Positions 17,474 through 25,699 of a stretch of 64,000 nucleotides of DNA are shown in pieces. Location of the stretch: the NCBI RefSeq assembly GCF_036174265.1, contig NZ_CP108055.1, positions 5,270,001 to 5,334,000 on the forward strand. The letters are read 5' to 3'. The stretch comes from Streptomyces sp. NBC_00285 (GTDB lineage: Bacteria > Actinomycetota > Actinomycetes > Streptomycetales > Streptomycetaceae). The stretch's first letter is position 1; every line of letters starts with the position of its first letter. The translations under genes and the position numbers were made by a program. Below the pieces are notes generated by a model. The model was not told the DNA's origin and did no database searches. It was given only the letters and a program-made list of their open reading frames with translations.

Positions 17474-17680
17474 CTACTTCAGCGCCAGCCAGGCCACCAC
17501 CGCGACGATCGCGACCGCGACCACCACGCCGATGATGAGGCCGACGCGCGGGCCGCCGGAGGAGGTGGCCGGTGCGGCCTGCTGACGGGAGCCCTGGGGG
17601 CCCTCGTCGACGAACGCGCGGAACATCTGAGTGCTGCCGGCGGGGTCGTGGTTGCCCTGGGGGCCTTGGTTGTCAGCCAT
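17474..17680 (-). CDS. Small tail-anchored-like membrane protein
   Basis: 68 residues from ATG 17680 (MADNQGPQGNHDPAGSTQMF...). The N-terminal 45 residues are Gln/Gly/Pro-rich and soluble; the last 22 (VGLIIGVVVAVAIVAVVAWLAL) are one membrane span ending in a Lys. No signal peptide. No family recognised. Confidence 0.7.
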   Translation of the reverse strand: MADNQGPQGNHDPAGSTQMFRAFVDEGPQGSRQQAAPATSSGGPRVGLIIGVVVAVAIVAVVAWLALK

Positions 17681-17825
17681 GCCCAGAGACCCTAGCGAAT
17701 CAGCCCGTGGGGCCCAAGTGCGGGGCCGACAGGGGTGACAGCAGGTCCCACATGCGGATTTACGTTCGCAATACTTGCCTTTGCCAATTTTTTATGCCGC
17801 ACCCACCTCGTTTTATTTGCCTGTA

Positions 17826-17859
17826 GCAACCAAGCAGCTCTATGGTTGCCCTAAGCAAC
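17826..17859. promoter_or_regulatory. Inverted repeats upstream of the MarR gene (probable operator)
   Basis: GCAACC (17826) faces GGTTGC (17844), and GTTGC (17845) faces GCAAC (17855), in an AT-richer stretch that also has TTGCC repeats. It sits 20-50 bases before the MarR start. This fits a MarR-type dimer site and autoregulation. Confidence 0.6.
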
Positions 17860-17878
17860 GAATAGGGGAGGTGGTGTG

Positions 17879-18385
17879 ATGGCCGAGCAGACGCGATACG
17901 AGGAGCTGATCCGCCAGTTCAGCGCCTTCGGTGCCGTGAAGCGGGAGATCGGACGGATGATGCCGCCCGAGTGCCCCAGCGGTTCCGCCGCCGTGCTGAC
18001 CCTGCTCGGGCGCTACGGGGACATGCGCATGAGCAGGCTCTCCGAGCTGCTCGCCGTGGACATGTCGGTGACCAGCCGCCACGTCGCGCACGTCGCCTCA
18101 CGCGGCTGGATCGAGCGCTCCCCCGACCCCGTGGACGGGCGCTCGCGCATTCTGCGTCTGACGCCGGCCGGGCAGGCGCTCCTCGACCAGCTGTCCCGGC
18201 GGACCTGCCTCATGCTCGCCGAGCGGCTGAGCGACTGGAGCGACGAAGAGGTGATCCAACTGACCGCGCTGATGGCCCGGCTGCGGGCGAGCTTCGACGA
18301 GATCCGCGCCCACGGCCCCGAACTCCGGCCTCCCGCACCCCCCGTACTCGAACCGATCACCCGTACACCCGCAATCACCACGTAA
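17879..18385 (+). CDS. MarR family transcriptional regulator
   Basis: 168 residues from ATG 17879 (GGGGAGG 5-8 bases upstream; GTG 17876 also possible). The winged helix is clear: MRMSRLSELLAVDMSVTSRHVAHVASRGWIERSPDPVDGRSRILRLTPAG, with the DxRS wing typical of MarR. It is 13 bases before an MFS exporter, so it is the likely ligand-responsive repressor of itself and that exporter. Confidence 0.92.
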   Translation: MAEQTRYEELIRQFSAFGAVKREIGRMMPPECPSGSAAVLTLLGRYGDMRMSRLSELLAVDMSVTSRHVAHVASRGWIERSPDPVDGRSRILRLTPAGQALLDQLSRRTCLMLAERLSDWSDEEVIQLTALMARLRASFDEIRAHGPELRPPAPPVLEPITRTPAITT

Positions 18386-18398
18386 GAGAAGGAAGCTC

Positions 18399-20942
18399 AT
18401 GGCAACGACCACACCAGCCGGTGTGCGGGCTCACGCCAAGCACGGGGGAGGCTCCACCGAGTACGCCCCGATGACGCACCGCCAGATCATGGAGGCCATC
18501 TCCGGCCTGCTGCTCGGCATGTTCGTGGCGATCCTGTCGTCCACGATCGTCACCAACGCCCTGCCCCACATCATCAGCGACCTCGGCGGCGGCCAGTCCG
18601 CCTACACCTGGGTCGTCACCGCCGCCCTGCTGTCCATGACCGCGACCACCCCCCTGTGGGGCAAGCTCGCCGACCTGTACAGCAAGAAGGCGCTCGTCCA
18701 GATAGCCCTGGTCATCTATGTGCTGGGGTCGGCGGCAGCGGGTCTGTCGCAGAACTCCGGCATGCTCATCGCCTGCCGTGTCGTCCAGGGCATCGGCGTC
18801 GGCGGTCTGTCCGCCCTCGCGCAGATCGTGATGGCGGCGATGATCTCCCCGCGTGAGCGCGGCCGTTACTCCGGCTACCTCGGCGCGACCTTCGCCGTCG
18901 CCACCGTCGGCGGCCCGCTGCTCGGCGGTGTCATCACGGACACCTCGTGGCTGGGCTGGCGCTGGTGCTTCTACGTCGGCGTCCCGTTCGCCGTGATCGC
19001 GCTCATCGTGCTGCAGAAGACCCTGCACCTGCCCGTCGTGAAGCGGGACGTCAAGGTCGACTGGGCCGGCGCCACCTTCGTCGCCGCCGCCGTCTCCCTG
19101 CTGCTGGTCTGGGTCACCTTCGCCGGTGACAAGTACGACTGGGTGTCCTGGCAGACGTACGCGATGGTCGGGGGTTCGATCGTCCTCGGTCTGCTCTTCG
19201 TGCTGATCGAGTCCAGGGCGAGCGAACCGATCATCCCGCTGCGCCTGTTCAAGAACCCCACCATCACGCTCGCGTCGCTGGCCTCGCTGTTCGTCGGTGT
19301 CGCGATGTTCACCGGCACGGTCTTCTTCAGCCAGTACTTCCAGCTGGCCCGCGACAAGTCCCCGACGATGTCGGGTGTGATGACCATCCCGATGATCGGC
19401 GGGCTCTTCGTCTCCTCCACCGTCTCCGGGCAGTTCATCACCCGCACCGGGCGCTGGAAGGCGTGGCTGGTCAGCGGTGGCGTGCTGGTGACGGCCGGTC
19501 TCGGCCTGCTCGGCACCATCCGGTACGACACGGACTACTGGAAGATGTCGATCTTCATGGCCCTGCTGGGTCTCGGCATCGGCATGATGATGCAGAACCT
19601 GGTGCTGTGCACGCAGAACCAGGTCGAACCGAGCGACCTCGGCGCCGCCAGCTCCACGGTGACCTTCTTCCGCTCCCTCGGCGGCGCGGTCGGCGTCTCC
19701 GCGCTCGGCGCGGTCATGGCCCACCGGATCACGCACTACGTCACGGACGGCGTCGCCGCCCTCGACCCCAAGTACCAGGCCGCCCTGTCCGGTTCCGGCT
19801 CGTCCACCGACACCATCCCGGACATGAACAAGCTGCCGGTCCCGGTGCGCACCCTCATGGAGAGCGCCTACGGCCACGGCATCGCCGACGTGTTCATGAT
19901 CGCCGGCGCTCTGGCGGCCGTCGCGTTCCTGATCACCCTGTTCATCAAGGAGGTCCCGCTGCGGACCAAGGGCGCGCTGGCACAGGCCGCCGCGGACGAC
20001 GCCCCGGCTCCCGCCGAGACCCTGGCCGCCGCCACGGCCCCCGCCGCGGAGCAGGCTCCCAGCTGGGCGGTGCCGTCCTCCCCGTCCTCCCCGTCCGACA
20101 CGGAGGTCGCCGTCGACGGCACCCAGAAGCTCTCCGCCGTCGCCACCCTGGCCCGCCCCGAGGCGGCACTCGACGGCCCCGGCGGCATCCCGGTCCGCGG
20201 CTTCGTCCGCGGCAACGAGAGCGCCCCGGTCCCCCAGGCCGCGGTCACGCTGATCTCGCTCGCAGGACGGCAGCTGGGCCTGTCGGTGACACAGGCCGAC
20301 GGTTCCTACACGGTCGAGGCGCCGAGCGTCGGATCGTACGTCCTGATCGCCTCCGCCGACGGGTTCCAGCCGCAGGCCTCCACGGTCCTCGTGAACGGCG
20401 AGCCGGTGGCCTACGACATCCTCCTCAGTGGCACCAGCGGGCTGAACGGGCTCGTGCGGGCCGCGCACAGCGGGGAGCCGGTCAAGGACGCGATGGTGAT
20501 CGTCACCGATGTGCGGGGCGATCTGCTGGTCACCGGGATGACCGGTGACCAGGGCGAGTTCGCCTTCGGCGAGCTGGTGCCGGGTGCCGTGACCGTCGCG
20601 GTGAACGCCGCCGGGTTCCGGCCGCGCGCCCTGCCCGTCGAGGTCGGCGGCACCGGCGTCACCCGCCTCGAGGTCGACCTCGACACGGGCGCCCGCCTCC
20701 AGGGTGTCGTACGGGCGCCGCACGGTCCGCTGGCCGACGCGCGGGTCACCCTCGTGGACGCCGCCGGCAACGTGATCGGCACCGCCACCACCGGGACGGA
20801 CGGGGCGTACGCCTTCACCGACCTGGACGGCGGCGAGTACACGGTCATCGCGACGGGCTACCCGCCGCAGGCGACAGCCCTGACGGTGAACGGCCCCGCG
20901 GTCGACGGACACGACATCGAACTCGCCCACCCCGGCGAGTAG
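18399..20942 (+). CDS. MFS (DHA2/EmrB-QacA type) exporter fused to carboxypeptidase-regulatory-like domains
   Basis: 847 residues. Residues 1-530 are a 14-span drug:H+ antiporter: ILSSTIVTNALPHI (motif D), GKLADLYSKK (motif A), RVVQGIGVGG (motif B). After an Ala/Pro/Ser linker (about 530-600) there are three beta-sandwich repeats of the carboxypeptidase-regulatory-like type, e.g. VPQAAVTLISLAGRQLGLSV, GEPVKDAMVIVTDVRGDLLV and LADARVTLVDAAGNVIGTAT, each with a following DGxYxF/GEF motif. This tail is unusual for an MFS pump. It shares a unit with MarR upstream and ends at a strong terminator. Confidence 0.9.
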   Translation: MATTTPAGVRAHAKHGGGSTEYAPMTHRQIMEAISGLLLGMFVAILSSTIVTNALPHIISDLGGGQSAYTWVVTAALLSMTATTPLWGKLADLYSKKALVQIALVIYVLGSAAAGLSQNSGMLIACRVVQGIGVGGLSALAQIVMAAMISPRERGRYSGYLGATFAVATVGGPLLGGVITDTSWLGWRWCFYVGVPFAVIALIVLQKTLHLPVVKRDVKVDWAGATFVAAAVSLLLVWVTFAGDKYDWVSWQTYAMVGGSIVLGLLFVLIESRASEPIIPLRLFKNPTITLASLASLFVGVAMFTGTVFFSQYFQLARDKSPTMSGVMTIPMIGGLFVSSTVSGQFITRTGRWKAWLVSGGVLVTAGLGLLGTIRYDTDYWKMSIFMALLGLGIGMMMQNLVLCTQNQVEPSDLGAASSTVTFFRSLGGAVGVSALGAVMAHRITHYVTDGVAALDPKYQAALSGSGSSTDTIPDMNKLPVPVRTLMESAYGHGIADVFMIAGALAAVAFLITLFIKEVPLRTKGALAQAAADDAPAPAETLAAATAPAAEQAPSWAVPSSPSSPSDTEVAVDGTQKLSAVATLARPEAALDGPGGIPVRGFVRGNESAPVPQAAVTLISLAGRQLGLSVTQADGSYTVEAPSVGSYVLIASADGFQPQASTVLVNGEPVAYDILLSGTSGLNGLVRAAHSGEPVKDAMVIVTDVRGDLLVTGMTGDQGEFAFGELVPGAVTVAVNAAGFRPRALPVEVGGTGVTRLEVDLDTGARLQGVVRAPHGPLADARVTLVDAAGNVIGTATTGTDGAYAFTDLDGGEYTVIATGYPPQATALTVNGPAVDGHDIELAHPGE

Positions 20943-20952
20943 TCGACCCACC

Positions 20953-20992
20953 CCGGCCCGGTGCAGAGAGCACGCTCCCTGCACCGGGCCGG
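20953..20992 (+). terminator. Strong terminator after the MFS fusion gene
   Basis: 14-bp perfect stem CCGGCCCGGTGCAG / CTGCACCGGGCCGG with a 12-base loop, followed by TCTTCTTT. Confidence 0.92.
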
Positions 20993-21028
20993 TCTTCTTT
21001 GCTGGTCTTCTTCGAGGAGGTACGTGAC

Positions 21029-21850
21029 ATGGGAGTGACCGCGAGGATCCGAACGCGGGACGGGTGGGCCGTTTCGCACGCGGTCGTCACGGTGACCGAC
21101 ATGAGGGGCACGCAGGTGCTGCGCGCGGAGGCCGACGCCGAAGGCGCGGTACGGGACGGCACGCCGCTGGAGCCCGGGCCGTACACCGTCATCGTCACGG
21201 CCGTCGGGTACGCGCCCGCCGCGTCCAGCGCGATCGTCACCGCGAGCGGCCGCGCCGAGGTCGGCACGGTCACCCTGGCCCGCATCGGCGGCACGGAACT
21301 CCCGCCGCCCGGCCCGTGGACCGTGGACCCGGCCCACTCCGGCGTGAACGCGGTCGCCCAGCACCTGGGCATCTCCAGCGTGCACGGCCGCTTCACCGAC
21401 TTCACCGCGGCGATCGAGGTCGCCCCGGACGACGTGACCAAGTCCCGGGTGGAGGCGGTGATCCGGGCCGCCTCCATCGACACGGGGAACGCGACGCGGG
21501 ACGAGCACCTGAGGTCGGCCGACTTCCTGGACGTCCAGCGGTACCCGGAGATCACGTACCGCTCGACGGGACTGACCGTGGCCGGTACGGACCGGTGGAC
21601 CGTGCGCGGTGAGCTGGCGATGCGCGGTGTCGTACGGCCCGTCGACCTCGACCTCGCATATCTGGGGACGGGGGCCGACCCCTGGGGTGGGACCCGGGCC
21701 GCCTTCCGGGCCACGACCCAGCTGCAGCGCGAGGACTTCGCCATGAACTACAACCAGGTCGTGCAGGCGGGGATCGCCGCCATCGGGACGACACTGAAGG
21801 TCGAACTCGATGTGCAGGCGGTACAGGGGGAGTCGCTGCCGCAGGTGTGA
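21029..21850 (+). CDS. YceI family protein with N-terminal carboxypeptidase-regulatory-like domain
   Basis: 273 residues from ATG 21029 (GAGGAGG 8 bases upstream). Residues 1-95 repeat the beta-sandwich seen at the end of the preceding MFS protein (AVVTVTDMRGTQVLRAEADA, PGPYTVIVTAVGYAP). Residues about 100-273 are a YceI lipocalin-like domain (WTVDPAHSGVNAVAQHLGISSVHGRFTDF, EHLRSADFLDVQRYPEITYRS, FAMNYN). YceI proteins bind long isoprenoid or lipid ligands. No signal peptide is visible. The shared domain suggests a functional tie to the exporter. Confidence 0.88.
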   Translation: MGVTARIRTRDGWAVSHAVVTVTDMRGTQVLRAEADAEGAVRDGTPLEPGPYTVIVTAVGYAPAASSAIVTASGRAEVGTVTLARIGGTELPPPGPWTVDPAHSGVNAVAQHLGISSVHGRFTDFTAAIEVAPDDVTKSRVEAVIRAASIDTGNATRDEHLRSADFLDVQRYPEITYRSTGLTVAGTDRWTVRGELAMRGVVRPVDLDLAYLGTGADPWGGTRAAFRATTQLQREDFAMNYNQVVQAGIAAIGTTLKVELDVQAVQGESLPQV

Positions 21851-21885
21851 GGGCGTTGTCAGTGGCGGGTCGTACGGTTCGGGGT

Positions 21886-22485
21886 ATGGAGCGGACCACG
21901 GGGGTGCAGGGCTACTACGCCGAGTCGGCGGAGCGGCTGGGGAGGGTGTACGAGAGCGTCTCCTTCGAGACCGTGCACGAGGCGCTGCTTGATCTGCTGC
22001 CGGACGCGCCCGCGCGGGTGCTGGACGTCGGCGCGGGCACGGGGCGGGACGCGGCGGCGCTGGCCGCGCGGGGGTTCACGGTCGACGCGGCCGAGCCGGT
22101 GGCGGAGCTGCGGGGTGTGGCCGAGCGGCTGCATCCCGGATGCGGGGTGAGCTGGCGGGCGGGTTCTCTGCCTGAACTGGACGGCGTCCGGGGGCCGTAC
22201 GACGTCGTGCTGCTGTCCGCGGTGTGGATGCATCTGCGGCCACCGGAGCGGCCCGTCGCCATGCGCCGCCTGGCGGGGCTCCTCGCGCCCGGCGGGGTCC
22301 TGCTGATCACCCTGCGGCGCGGTGAGCCGCCCGCGGACCGGCTCATGTTCGACATACCGCCGGGAGAAGTCGCCGGGCAGGGGGCGGAGGCGGGGCTTCG
22401 ACTGCTGCGGATCGTGGACGAGGGAGCGGACCGGCTCGGCCGTGACGCGGTTCACTGGAACGCCGTGGCGCTCCAACTACGCTGA
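21886..22485 (+). CDS. Class I SAM-dependent methyltransferase
   Basis: About 199 residues from ATG 21886; a GTG at 21847 overlapping the previous stop (GTGA) is an alternative. The SAM-binding motif I is VLDVGAGTGRDAAALAARG, then PYDVVLLSAVWMHLRPPERP and LLAPGGVLLITLRRG. Substrate unknown; likely a small-molecule or ribosomally linked methylation. Confidence 0.88.
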   Translation: MERTTGVQGYYAESAERLGRVYESVSFETVHEALLDLLPDAPARVLDVGAGTGRDAAALAARGFTVDAAEPVAELRGVAERLHPGCGVSWRAGSLPELDGVRGPYDVVLLSAVWMHLRPPERPVAMRRLAGLLAPGGVLLITLRRGEPPADRLMFDIPPGEVAGQGAEAGLRLLRIVDEGADRLGRDAVHWNAVALQLR

Positions 22486-22489
22486 TCCC

Positions 22490-22963
22490 ATGGCATCGAA
22501 CATCGCGACCAACAAGTCCGTTTCCCTGGGCGAACTGCTGGACTTCGTGCGGACCCGGCACCGGGCGATCCTGCTGACGCGGCGGGGGGACGGGTCGCCG
22601 CAGGCCTCGCCGTTGACGTCCGGGGTGGACGACTCGGGGCGGATCGTCATGTCGACGTACCCCGAGCGGGCCAAGACGCGGAACGCGAAGCGTGATTCCC
22701 AGGTCAGCGTGATCGTGCTGAGCGACGAGTGGAACGGACCGTGGGTCCAGATCGACGGCACCGCGGAGGTCGTCGACTCACCGGAATCCGTCGAACCGCT
22801 GGTGGAGTACTACCGGAACATCGCCGGGGAGCACCCGGACTGGGACGAGTACCGGGCGGCGATGGTGAAGCAGGGGAAGTCGATCATCCGGGTCACTCCG
22901 GTGCGGTGGGGTCCCGTGGCGACGGGTGGATTCCCCGCACGGCTGGCTTCGCCGGACGCCTGA
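22490..22963 (+). CDS. PPOX-class (F420-dependent type) oxidoreductase
   Basis: 157 residues from ATG 22490. The split-barrel flavin/F420-binding fold shows as FVRTRHRAILLTRRGDGSPQASPL, RAKTRNAKRDSQVSVIV and WVQIDGTAEVVD, ending GRVTPVRWGPVATGG-like. Members of this family in Actinobacteria commonly use F420H2. Five bases after the methyltransferase stop, so co-transcribed. Confidence 0.88.
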   Translation: MASNIATNKSVSLGELLDFVRTRHRAILLTRRGDGSPQASPLTSGVDDSGRIVMSTYPERAKTRNAKRDSQVSVIVLSDEWNGPWVQIDGTAEVVDSPESVEPLVEYYRNIAGEHPDWDEYRAAMVKQGKSIIRVTPVRWGPVATGGFPARLASPDA

Positions 22964-23135
22964 GGGGGCGGGGCCTCGGGACTTCCGGGGCTTCTGTGAC
23001 CTCCGGAGCTTCCGGGTCGTCCGGCGGGTGCGGGTGCGGGAGCACTGTGTTGGCCGCCGGTGAGTGCGAGTGCGCTGTGCTGGACGTCCGGCAAGTACGG
23101 GAGCCCTGTAGGCCGCCGTCCTTGCTGGTGCCGGT

Positions 23136-23972
23136 TTACTGCGGCTGGTCGGGCGGCGGGTGGTCGTGGGTCGGGGCGGAGTTGCTGCCGGATGCCGTCC
23201 CGCGCTCCTGCGGAGCCGCTGTCACCATCGTCTCGATGCCTGCCACCAGGAGGTCCAGGGCGAACGTGAAGTCCCTGTCCCGCATCTCCTCCACCGTGTC
23301 GCCTCCCCTCGCCGTCATGATCTCCTCGTTCTCCTTGAGGATCTCCGCGGCGCCGGGAGACCGGGTGGCGGTGGTCATGGCGTGGCGGAAGAAGGCCTCC
23401 TGGGTCATGCCGGCCTGGGCGGAGCGGGCGATGAAGTGGCCCTCGATGGTGCCGAAGCCGTAGACGAACTGGAAGACGGCGGAGATCGCGCCAGTGATGC
23501 CGTGGGCGGGCAGGCCGGTCCTGCGGACGACCCGGTGCACGATCCGGGACAGGGCCAGGGAGTGCGGGCCGATGTTGAGGAACGTGCCTGCCAGCGGTGA
23601 CACCCAGGGGTGGCGGACCAGCAGACCCCGGTACTCCCTGGCCACCGTGCGCAGTTGGTCCCGCCAGTCCTCGTCGGCCTCCGGGTCCGGCAGCTCCAGC
23701 TCGCCGAAGGCCGCGTCCAGGGCGAGTTCGAGCAGGTCGTCCTTGGTGTCGACGTACCAGTAGACGGACATCGCGGTCACGTTCAGCTCGGCGGCCAGCC
23801 GCCGCATGGAGAACTTCGCCAGCCCCTCGGCGTCCAGGAGACGGACCGTCACCTCGGTGATGCGGTCCCGGTCCAGGCCGGAGGGCTGCCCGCCGGCGCG
23901 ACCGCCCCGGCGCACCTTGCCTTCCAGCCAGACGCTGGTTCGCGCGGCCGCTCCTTGGCCTGCCTTCACCAT
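23136..23972 (-). CDS. TetR family transcriptional regulator (TetR_C_1-like)
   Basis: 278 residues from ATG 23972. The N-terminal HTH reads ITEVTVRLLDAEGLAKFSMRRLAAELNVTAMSVYWYVDTKDDLLELALDA. The longer C-terminal ligand domain with DWRDQLRTVAREYRGLLVRHPW is typical of the tetracycline-repressor-like subgroup. It lies downstream of the MFS gene on the same strand (139 bases), and a palindrome over the MFS start is a candidate site for it. Confidence 0.9.
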   Translation of the reverse strand: MVKAGQGAAARTSVWLEGKVRRGGRAGGQPSGLDRDRITEVTVRLLDAEGLAKFSMRRLAAELNVTAMSVYWYVDTKDDLLELALDAAFGELELPDPEADEDWRDQLRTVAREYRGLLVRHPWVSPLAGTFLNIGPHSLALSRIVHRVVRRTGLPAHGITGAISAVFQFVYGFGTIEGHFIARSAQAGMTQEAFFRHAMTTATRSPGAAEILKENEEIMTARGGDTVEEMRDRDFTFALDLLVAGIETMVTAAPQERGTASGSNSAPTHDHPPPDQPQ

Positions 23973-24110
23973 GGCGCACCTTCCGAGACGTCGTTCACTT
24001 GCAAGGATGCTAGGCCTGGACCGACCTGTGAGGGCGCCGGGCCGTACCGATATGCGGTCACGACACATCCGCAGCCGCCACTGGGCCGAAGTCCCGCCGT
24101 CAGAAGGGCC

Positions 24111-25592
24111 TCAGGGGCTCGGCACCCGCTCGGCCCGCCGCAGCAGCACCGCCGCCAGCAACCCGCCCAGCAGCACGGCCACCGCTCCCACCAACTGACT
24201 CGTCTCCAGGCCGGAGGCGAACGCATCGGTGATCCGCGCCCGTTCCTCCTTCGACCCCGCCTCCGCCAGCGCGGCCGGCAGGGACGCCGCCGCCACCGGA
24301 ACCAGCGCCGCGAACCGGGAGTTCAGCACCGCGCCCAGGACCGCGACACCCAGCCCCTGCCCGAACTCCGCGAGCGTGCCGTTGATGCCCGCGCCCACCC
24401 CCGCCTTCTCCGGGGGGATCGCGCTCATGACGGCGTTGGCCATGGCGGGCATCGCGAAGGCGACCCCCGCGCCCATGACGACCAGGCCGGCCAGCATGCC
24501 GCCGTACCCGTGCCGGCCGAGCACCGCGATCGCCGCGAGGCCCGTCGCCAGGCAGGTCATGCCGAGCGCGATGGTGAGCGGCGTACCGGCCCTCGGCAGC
24601 AGCTTCGCGCTGACCCCGGTGAGGTTGAGCGCGACGATCGTGAGGGCGAACGGCGCCGTCCGCAGGCCGGCCTCCAACGGGTCGTATCCGAGGACGAACT
24701 GGAGGTGCTGCGTGAGCAGGAACAGCGAGCCCGCCATGCCGAACGCGACGAGGATCGCGCCCGCGACCGCTCCGGTGAACCGTTGGTTGCGGAAGAAGTG
24801 CATGTCCAGCATCGGGTGGGGGACGCGCAGTTCCCACACGGCGAACCCGGCCAGCACCACGATCCCGATCGCGGCGGAGGTGAGGGTGGTGGAGGAGGTC
24901 CAGCCGTGGTCGGGGCCGGAGATGATCGCGTAGACGACGCTTGTCATGCCGATCGTGGAGAGCAGCGCGCCGAGCAGGTCGGGGCGGTCGCCCTGCGGGT
25001 TCTTCGACTCGGGCACCAGGGCCAGGACCGCCACGAGTCCGATGACCGCGACCGGGATGTTGACGAGGAAGATCGCGCCCCACCAGAAGTGGTCGAGCAT
25101 CACCCCGCCGAGCAGCGGACCCACGGCGAAACCGAGCGAGTTGACCGTCGACCACAGGCCGATCGCCTTGACGCGCTCGCTGTCGTCGAAGATCTGCACG
25201 ACCACGGCGAGCGTGGTGGTGATCAGGAGTGCGCCGCCGACGCCCATGCCGGCGCGGGCCGCGATGAGTTGCCCGCTGGTCGTGGCGAGGCCCGCCACCA
25301 GGGAGCCGATGCCGAACAGGGCCAGGCCCGCCATCAGCAGCTTCTTGCGGCCGTAGCGGTCGGCGGCGCTGCCCGCCGTGAGCAGCAGTCCGGACTGCAC
25401 GAGCGAGTAGGCGTTGATCATCCACTGGATGTCGGAGGTGGCCGCGCCCAGTTCGCGCGTGAGGGAGGGGATCGCGACGTTCAGGACGGTGTTGTCGAGC
25501 AGCACGGTGAGCTGCGCGAGGCAGATGACGCCGAGGATCAGCCAGCGCTGGGGGTGGCCCCGGGAGACGGTGAGGGAGGCGGGAGCGGACAT
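24111..25592 (-). CDS. MFS (DHA2, 14-span) drug exporter
   Basis: 493 residues from ATG 25592. Motif D LLDNTVLNVAIPSLTREL, motif A GSAADRYGRKKLLMAG, motif C WSTVNSLGFAVGPLLGGVML and 14 predicted spans put it with EmrB/QacA proton antiporters. The last segment FASGLETSQLVGAVAVLLGGLLAAVLLRR is the final span. Probably exports a hydrophobic or antibiotic compound; regulated by the following TetR gene. Confidence 0.92.
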   Translation of the reverse strand: MSAPASLTVSRGHPQRWLILGVICLAQLTVLLDNTVLNVAIPSLTRELGAATSDIQWMINAYSLVQSGLLLTAGSAADRYGRKKLLMAGLALFGIGSLVAGLATTSGQLIAARAGMGVGGALLITTTLAVVVQIFDDSERVKAIGLWSTVNSLGFAVGPLLGGVMLDHFWWGAIFLVNIPVAVIGLVAVLALVPESKNPQGDRPDLLGALLSTIGMTSVVYAIISGPDHGWTSSTTLTSAAIGIVVLAGFAVWELRVPHPMLDMHFFRNQRFTGAVAGAILVAFGMAGSLFLLTQHLQFVLGYDPLEAGLRTAPFALTIVALNLTGVSAKLLPRAGTPLTIALGMTCLATGLAAIAVLGRHGYGGMLAGLVVMGAGVAFAMPAMANAVMSAIPPEKAGVGAGINGTLAEFGQGLGVAVLGAVLNSRFAALVPVAAASLPAALAEAGSKEERARITDAFASGLETSQLVGAVAVLLGGLLAAVLLRRAERVPSP

Positions 25593-25595
25593 GCC

Positions 25596-25627
25596 GTACA
25601 CCGTAGAACAGTTCCTATACGCTGTAC
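25596..25627. promoter_or_regulatory. TetR-type operator over the MFS promoter
   Basis: GTACACCGTA (25596-25605) faces TACGCTGTAC (25618-25627): 10-base arms with one mismatch and a 12-base AT-rich spacer. It starts 4 bases upstream of the MFS start codon, so binding would block transcription initiation. Confidence 0.65.
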
Positions 25628-25699
25628 AACGCGGTTTCCGGTTGGAGGAACGCCGAAGGGCGGCGACCGGAGTCACCGCCCTTCGCCTTCGGAGAACCG

